This document shows, one piece after another, positions 13,634-16,382 of a stretch of DNA of 16,382 nucleotides (the first letter of the stretch is position 1; the number at the start of each line of letters is the position of its first letter). The notes under the pieces are model-generated. The model ran no database searches and was not told where the DNA came from. It saw nothing but the letters and a program-made list of their open reading frames with translations. The translations under genes and the position numbers were made by a program. Location: the NCBI GenBank assembly GCA_964424345.1, contig CAYRIK010000041.1:1-16382 (forward strand), given 5' to 3'. This DNA is from RGIG6307 sp964424345. GTDB taxonomy: Bacteria > Bacillota > Clostridia > Lachnospirales > Lachnospiraceae.

Positions 13634-14485
13634 TTATTCTTTTTCTCCCAATTTTCTGGAAACAAACCAGCCAAGCATAAAGGTTGCTGCACCCGTCACA
13701 ATATGTATCCATGTAATCTTTGGAAGTTCTCCAATCATAAGGATTGCAATTGGAGATGCAATCAAAAGACCGATGATAGACCAATATGCATAAGAAGGGA
13801 ACTTTTCAAAAATAACCTCGATCAGTTTGGCAATCGCTACGATACCAACTAATACACCAATACCAAACGGCATTAAAATGCATACTGTTCTAAGTAAATT
13901 TGCCATATCCAAATGTACTAAAGATACAATAAATTCCTGAATGGTATCTAAGATTGGATTATAATAGCCAAGCAATAACAGCATCATAGAACCACTCACG
14001 CCAGGAATAACCATTGTTGCAGAAGCAATCACGCCAATAAAGAATAAGATTACAATCTGTGCAAAATCTATCTCAATTTGAATTGCGTGTCCGGAAGCGC
14101 CATTCAATAACGCCATTCCTACTACAACTGCAAAAAAGAATACAGCTGCTGCAATATGTCCGATTCTAATAGAAGAACCTTTTACCTTATGATAGATTGT
14201 TGGCAAGCTGCCAAGAATCAAACCGATAAACAATAGATTCGTCTGAACCGGGAATGTATCAAACAAATAATCGATACCAAAAGAACTGCCCACAATCGCC
14301 AGTCCCATACCAATTACTAAAGGTGCCAAAAAGCAAATATTTTCCTTTAATTCTGAAAAGAAATGACTGATGCAATGAATCAATCTGTCATAAATTCCCA
14401 TAGATACTGCCATCGTACCGCCGCTTACACCTGGAATGATATTTGCTAATCCGATAATCATTCCCTTACATATATTTTTAATCAT
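13634..14485 (-). CDS. popT: DUF368 / PopT-like polyprenyl-phosphate transporter
   Basis: Integral membrane protein of 283 residues with about eight to nine hydrophobic segments. The two DUF368 signatures are NIIPGVSGGTMA (15-26) and MVIPGVSGSMMLLLLGYY (158-175), the internal repeat typical of this inverted-topology family. DUF368 proteins (PopT) were shown to return undecaprenyl phosphate to the cytoplasmic face, recycling the lipid carrier for peptidoglycan, teichoic acid and surface glycans; this is family knowledge, not shown here. The ATG at 14485 lies four bases after the pyruvate kinase stop. Its ribosome site, GAAAGGA, is inside the last codons of pyk, so the two are probably translationally coupled. 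The symbol is by family and orthology was not tested. UptA/DedA proteins do the same job, but this sequence lacks DedA features. Confidence 0.88.
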   Translation of the reverse strand: MIKNICKGMIIGLANIIPGVSGGTMAVSMGIYDRLIHCISHFFSELKENICFLAPLVIGMGLAIVGSSFGIDYLFDTFPVQTNLLFIGLILGSLPTIYHKVKGSSIRIGHIAAAVFFFAVVVGMALLNGASGHAIQIEIDFAQIVILFFIGVIASATMVIPGVSGSMMLLLLGYYNPILDTIQEFIVSLVHLDMANLLRTVCILMPFGIGVLVGIVAIAKLIEVIFEKFPSYAYWSIIGLLIASPIAILMIGELPKITWIHIVTGAATFMLGWFVSRKLGEKE

Positions 14486-14489
14486 TTAA

Positions 14490-15905
14490 TTATGAAATCC
14501 TTTCAACTTTAAGCATATTTGTGTTTTCAGCATTTCCGCTTAACAAACAGCCTGTTAATACAACATTGTCTCCAGATTCTAATGGGAATACCTCTTTTGC
14601 TTTTTCCAGATCATTTTTAAACATTTCTTCCATAGATTCTAATGGCTCACATAATACTGGTGTAACGCCCCAACTCATATTTAACTTTCTCCAGCATTTC
14701 TTAGAAGCTGTCATACCAATAATATCAATTGGACAACGGAAACGACTTACCATTCTTGCGGTAAGACCAGTTACAGAATTTACTACGATGCATTTTGCAT
14801 TTACATCGATTGCCATTGTACATGTCGCGTGAGAAACTGCATCGAGATTGTTTTTAATCGTAAATTCAGCAGTTTGAAATCTCTTTGCATAGTCCATGCT
14901 TCGTTCTGTATATTCAATCGTTTCTACCATATGTTTTACAGTAGCAACCGGATACTTTCCTGATGCTGTCTCACCAGAAAGCATTACAACGGATGTTCCA
15001 TCATATACTGCATTTGCTACATCGGATACTTCAGCTCTTGTAGGTCTTGGATTGTAAATCATAGTTTCTAACATTTCTGTTGCTGTGATTACTCGCTTTC
15101 CAAGCATTCTGCATTTGCTGATTAAATATTTTTGTACAGAAGGAACTTCCATAGCTGGAATTTCTACACCAAGATCTCCTCGTGCAATCATAATACCATC
15201 TGCAATTTCACAGATTTCTTCGATATTGTTTACACCGGCTCTATTTTCGATTTTCGCAATAATATCAATATCTTTTCCGCCATTTTCATCCAAAAATGCT
15301 CTCATATCTGCAATATCCTGCTTTTTGGAAACGAAAGATGCTGCTACAAAATCTACATCATGTGCAATACCAAACAAAAGATCTTCTTTATCCTGTTCGC
15401 TTAAGAAATCATGTTTCATGACCTTATTTGGGAAGTTCATACTTTTACGATTAGACAATTCACCGCCAACTACTACATCACATACAGCTTTTGTATCATC
15501 TAATGCTTTTACTTTTAAGATAACAAGACCATTGTTTACTAAGATCTTATCTCCAATTTCTAAGTTCTCCATAAGCTGCTTATAGTTTACAGATACGATA
15601 GTTTCATTTCCAACTACTTCTTCTGTCGTAAAGGTAAATGTATCGCCTTCTTTTAATGTGATTTTTCCATTTTCAAATGTCTTAATACGATATTCAGGAC
15701 CTTTTGTATCAAGCATAATTGCAATTGGTTTGTTTGTTTTTTCTCTAGCTTCTCGAATAAGTTCTATTTTTCTTTTATGTTCCTCATGTGTTCCGTGGGA
15801 AAAATTTAATCTCGCAATATTCATTCCTGCTTCACACATTTCTGATAAAATATTTACATCCTCACAAGCTGGTCCAATTGTACAAATCACTTTTGTCTTT
15901 CTCAT
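14490..15905 (-). CDS. pyk: Pyruvate kinase (short form)
   Basis: Pyruvate kinase transfers phosphate from phosphoenolpyruvate to ADP, the last ATP-forming step of glycolysis. The protein is 471 residues. Seen motifs are R32-L-N34-F-S-H (phosphate and K+ site), LDTKGPE (65-71; Glu71 in GPE is the feature linked to K+ dependence), the B-domain (about 73-165), catalytic K218 with E220 in IIAKIENRAG, D244 in ARGDLGVE, and the effector-side C-terminal domain to residue 471. The motif commonly written ATQML reads A-T-E-M-L here (275-279), and GPEIR reads GPEYR. There is no C-terminal PEP-utiliser extension of the kind found in Bacillus Pyk. The ATG at 15905 has GGGAGG at 15915-15920. The gene is tightly coupled to popT downstream and preceded by a TATAAT and a cluster of hairpins. 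Confidence 0.96.
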   Translation of the reverse strand: MRKTKVICTIGPACEDVNILSEMCEAGMNIARLNFSHGTHEEHKRKIELIREAREKTNKPIAIMLDTKGPEYRIKTFENGKITLKEGDTFTFTTEEVVGNETIVSVNYKQLMENLEIGDKILVNNGLVILKVKALDDTKAVCDVVVGGELSNRKSMNFPNKVMKHDFLSEQDKEDLLFGIAHDVDFVAASFVSKKQDIADMRAFLDENGGKDIDIIAKIENRAGVNNIEEICEIADGIMIARGDLGVEIPAMEVPSVQKYLISKCRMLGKRVITATEMLETMIYNPRPTRAEVSDVANAVYDGTSVVMLSGETASGKYPVATVKHMVETIEYTERSMDYAKRFQTAEFTIKNNLDAVSHATCTMAIDVNAKCIVVNSVTGLTARMVSRFRCPIDIIGMTASKKCWRKLNMSWGVTPVLCEPLESMEEMFKNDLEKAKEVFPLESGDNVVLTGCLLSGNAENTNMLKVERIS

Positions 15906-15930
15906 CTTTCCTATCCTCCCGATAAGCCAT

Positions 15931-15936
15931 ATTATA
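15931..15936 (-). promoter_or_regulatory. Candidate -10 element of pyk
   Basis: A perfect TATAAT sits about 25 bases before the pyk ATG on the minus strand. The -35 position (15954-15959, TAACAA) is poor and falls in a hairpin loop. If used, the leader would be only about 20 bases, and the three hairpins would lie upstream of the promoter. Confidence 0.4.
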
Positions 15937-15948
15937 TTCTGTAAAGAG

Positions 15949-16016
15949 GCCTGTTGTTATTCAGGCTTTTCAGCGGATCTGCCCGCTTTGCAACAGACAA
16001 TTTTGTCTGTATTTGC
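15949..16016 (-). other. Cluster of three hairpins between the partial gene and pyk
   Basis: Three inverted repeats lie back to back: ACAGACAA-TT-TTGTCTGT (15993-16010, with an outer GCAA/TTGC at 15990-15993 and 16013-16016), AGCGG-N6-CCGCT (15972-15987) and GCCTG-N8-CAGGC (15949-15966). The last, read on the minus strand, is preceded by AAAA and followed by CTCTTT, so it could be a weak terminator of the upstream gene. The segment is more GC-rich than its surroundings. It could instead be an interspersed repeat or a structured RNA. Confidence 0.5.
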
Positions 16017-16026
16017 GTTTATTATT

Positions 16027-16382
16027 TTATGAGAAACACACGATTCGCTTTTTTCCATCCGCCTTATGCATATAATCCGTTATACGTTTTTCCTGACTAA
16101 AAGTAAGAACGCAAACTTCTTTTACATACATATAAGATTGTCCCATATGTAAAAAATATACATTAGGAATCAAAAAATATAACAAAAACTTTATATTGGA
16201 TTTTGCATGTACATCCCGTTCATGAAAAATGCCAAGCATTTCTCCTGTACATGCTCTTGTTGGTTTGACTACAGATTGAAAAGACAATACATAAGAAGTT
16301 GATTCTTGTTGGACACAAGAAAACGCAGAACTAATCGTTATTCTTTCTGAATAAAGTCCTACCACCAGCATAAATCCTGCAA
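16027..16382 (-). CDS. Hypothetical protein, 5'-partial, possible membrane or secreted protein
   Basis: The reading frame is open to the window edge and ends at TAA (16027-16029), giving 117 visible residues. I do not recognise the family. The visible start AGFMLVVGLYSERITISSAF looks like the end of a hydrophobic segment or signal helix. A second hydrophobic stretch, FLLYFLIPNVYFLHMG, lies in the middle, and the tail is charged, with RITDYMHKADGKKRIV at the end. An ATG at 16371 has AGGA only three bases before it, too close for a convincing start, so the gene probably begins beyond the window. Codon choice (A/T third positions, AAA lysine, AGA arginine) resembles the neighbouring genes. No terminator with a good U-run follows; the hairpin cluster comes next. 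It could be spurious, but no competing gene covers this stretch. Confidence 0.5.
   Translation of the reverse strand, partial: AGFMLVVGLYSERITISSAFSCVQQESTSYVLSFQSVVKPTRACTGEMLGIFHERDVHAKSNIKFLLYFLIPNVYFLHMGQSYMYVKEVCVLTFSQEKRITDYMHKADGKKRIVCFS

Noticed and set aside
1..16382. CRISPR, insertion sequence, prophage, tRNA or rRNA, T-box or other known riboswitch
   Set aside because: No regular direct repeats with spacers, no transposase or integrase, no tRNA-like cloverleaf or conserved rRNA stretches, and no recognisable riboswitch core were seen on reading both strands.

Overview
The window is AT-rich, and every credible gene lies on the minus strand, so transcription runs from high to low coordinates. 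Low-GC codon use, strong GGAGG-type ribosome sites, a short U-tract terminator and the protein set (pyruvate kinase, PopT/DUF368, Upp, a MalY-type lyase, DUF3737, DUF4037/DUF4125, RNase E/G, CarB) point to a Bacillota/Clostridia chromosome. The closest fit is probably Lachnospiraceae. That placement is inferred from protein resemblance, with no search behind it. I see no transposase, phage gene, integrase, CRISPR array, rRNA or tRNA. This looks like core or near-core chromosome.

Layout in transcription order (right to left). (1) 16382-16027: 3' part of an unrecognised membrane-associated protein, running off the window. (2) 16016-15949: three closely spaced hairpins. (3) 15905-13634: pyruvate kinase followed four bases later by a DUF368/PopT polyprenyl-phosphate transporter. 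(4) 13491-13015: single YxjI/LURP-one-like gene. (5) 12980-11240: upp with a strong promoter full of palindromes, then a membrane-anchored ComEC-like metallo-beta-lactamase-fold protein whose leader can form competing hairpins. (6) 11231-6876: a promoter, a DUF3737 protein, a MalY/PatB C-S lyase-like PLP enzyme, a cytoplasmic GH78 alpha-L-rhamnosidase-like enzyme, then a clear Rho-independent terminator. (7) 6816-1304: a compact three-gene operon of a C-terminally short RNase E/G, a TPR-DUF4037-DUF4125 fusion and a GT-C membrane glycosyltransferase-like protein. (8) 1247-1: promoter and first 385 codons of carB.

Functional links. Upp (uracil salvage) and CarB (carbamoyl phosphate for pyrimidine and arginine synthesis) bear on nucleotide supply. 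PopT recycles the lipid carrier used for cell-wall and surface-polymer assembly, and the GT-C protein probably uses a polyprenyl-linked sugar. The least explained unit is the rng / TPR-DUF4037-DUF4125 / GT-C operon. It joins an RNA-cleaving enzyme, a multidomain protein with a nucleotidyltransferase-like acidic motif and a membrane glycosyltransferase-like protein in one apparent transcript, and it is the best candidate here for undescribed biology.

Several longest-ORF starts were shortened because a Shine-Dalgarno sequence sits just before an internal ATG: GH78 (9026), the MBL-fold protein (12175), Upp (12902) and the TPR protein (5554). All intergenic gaps are under 150 bases and are described in the entries.
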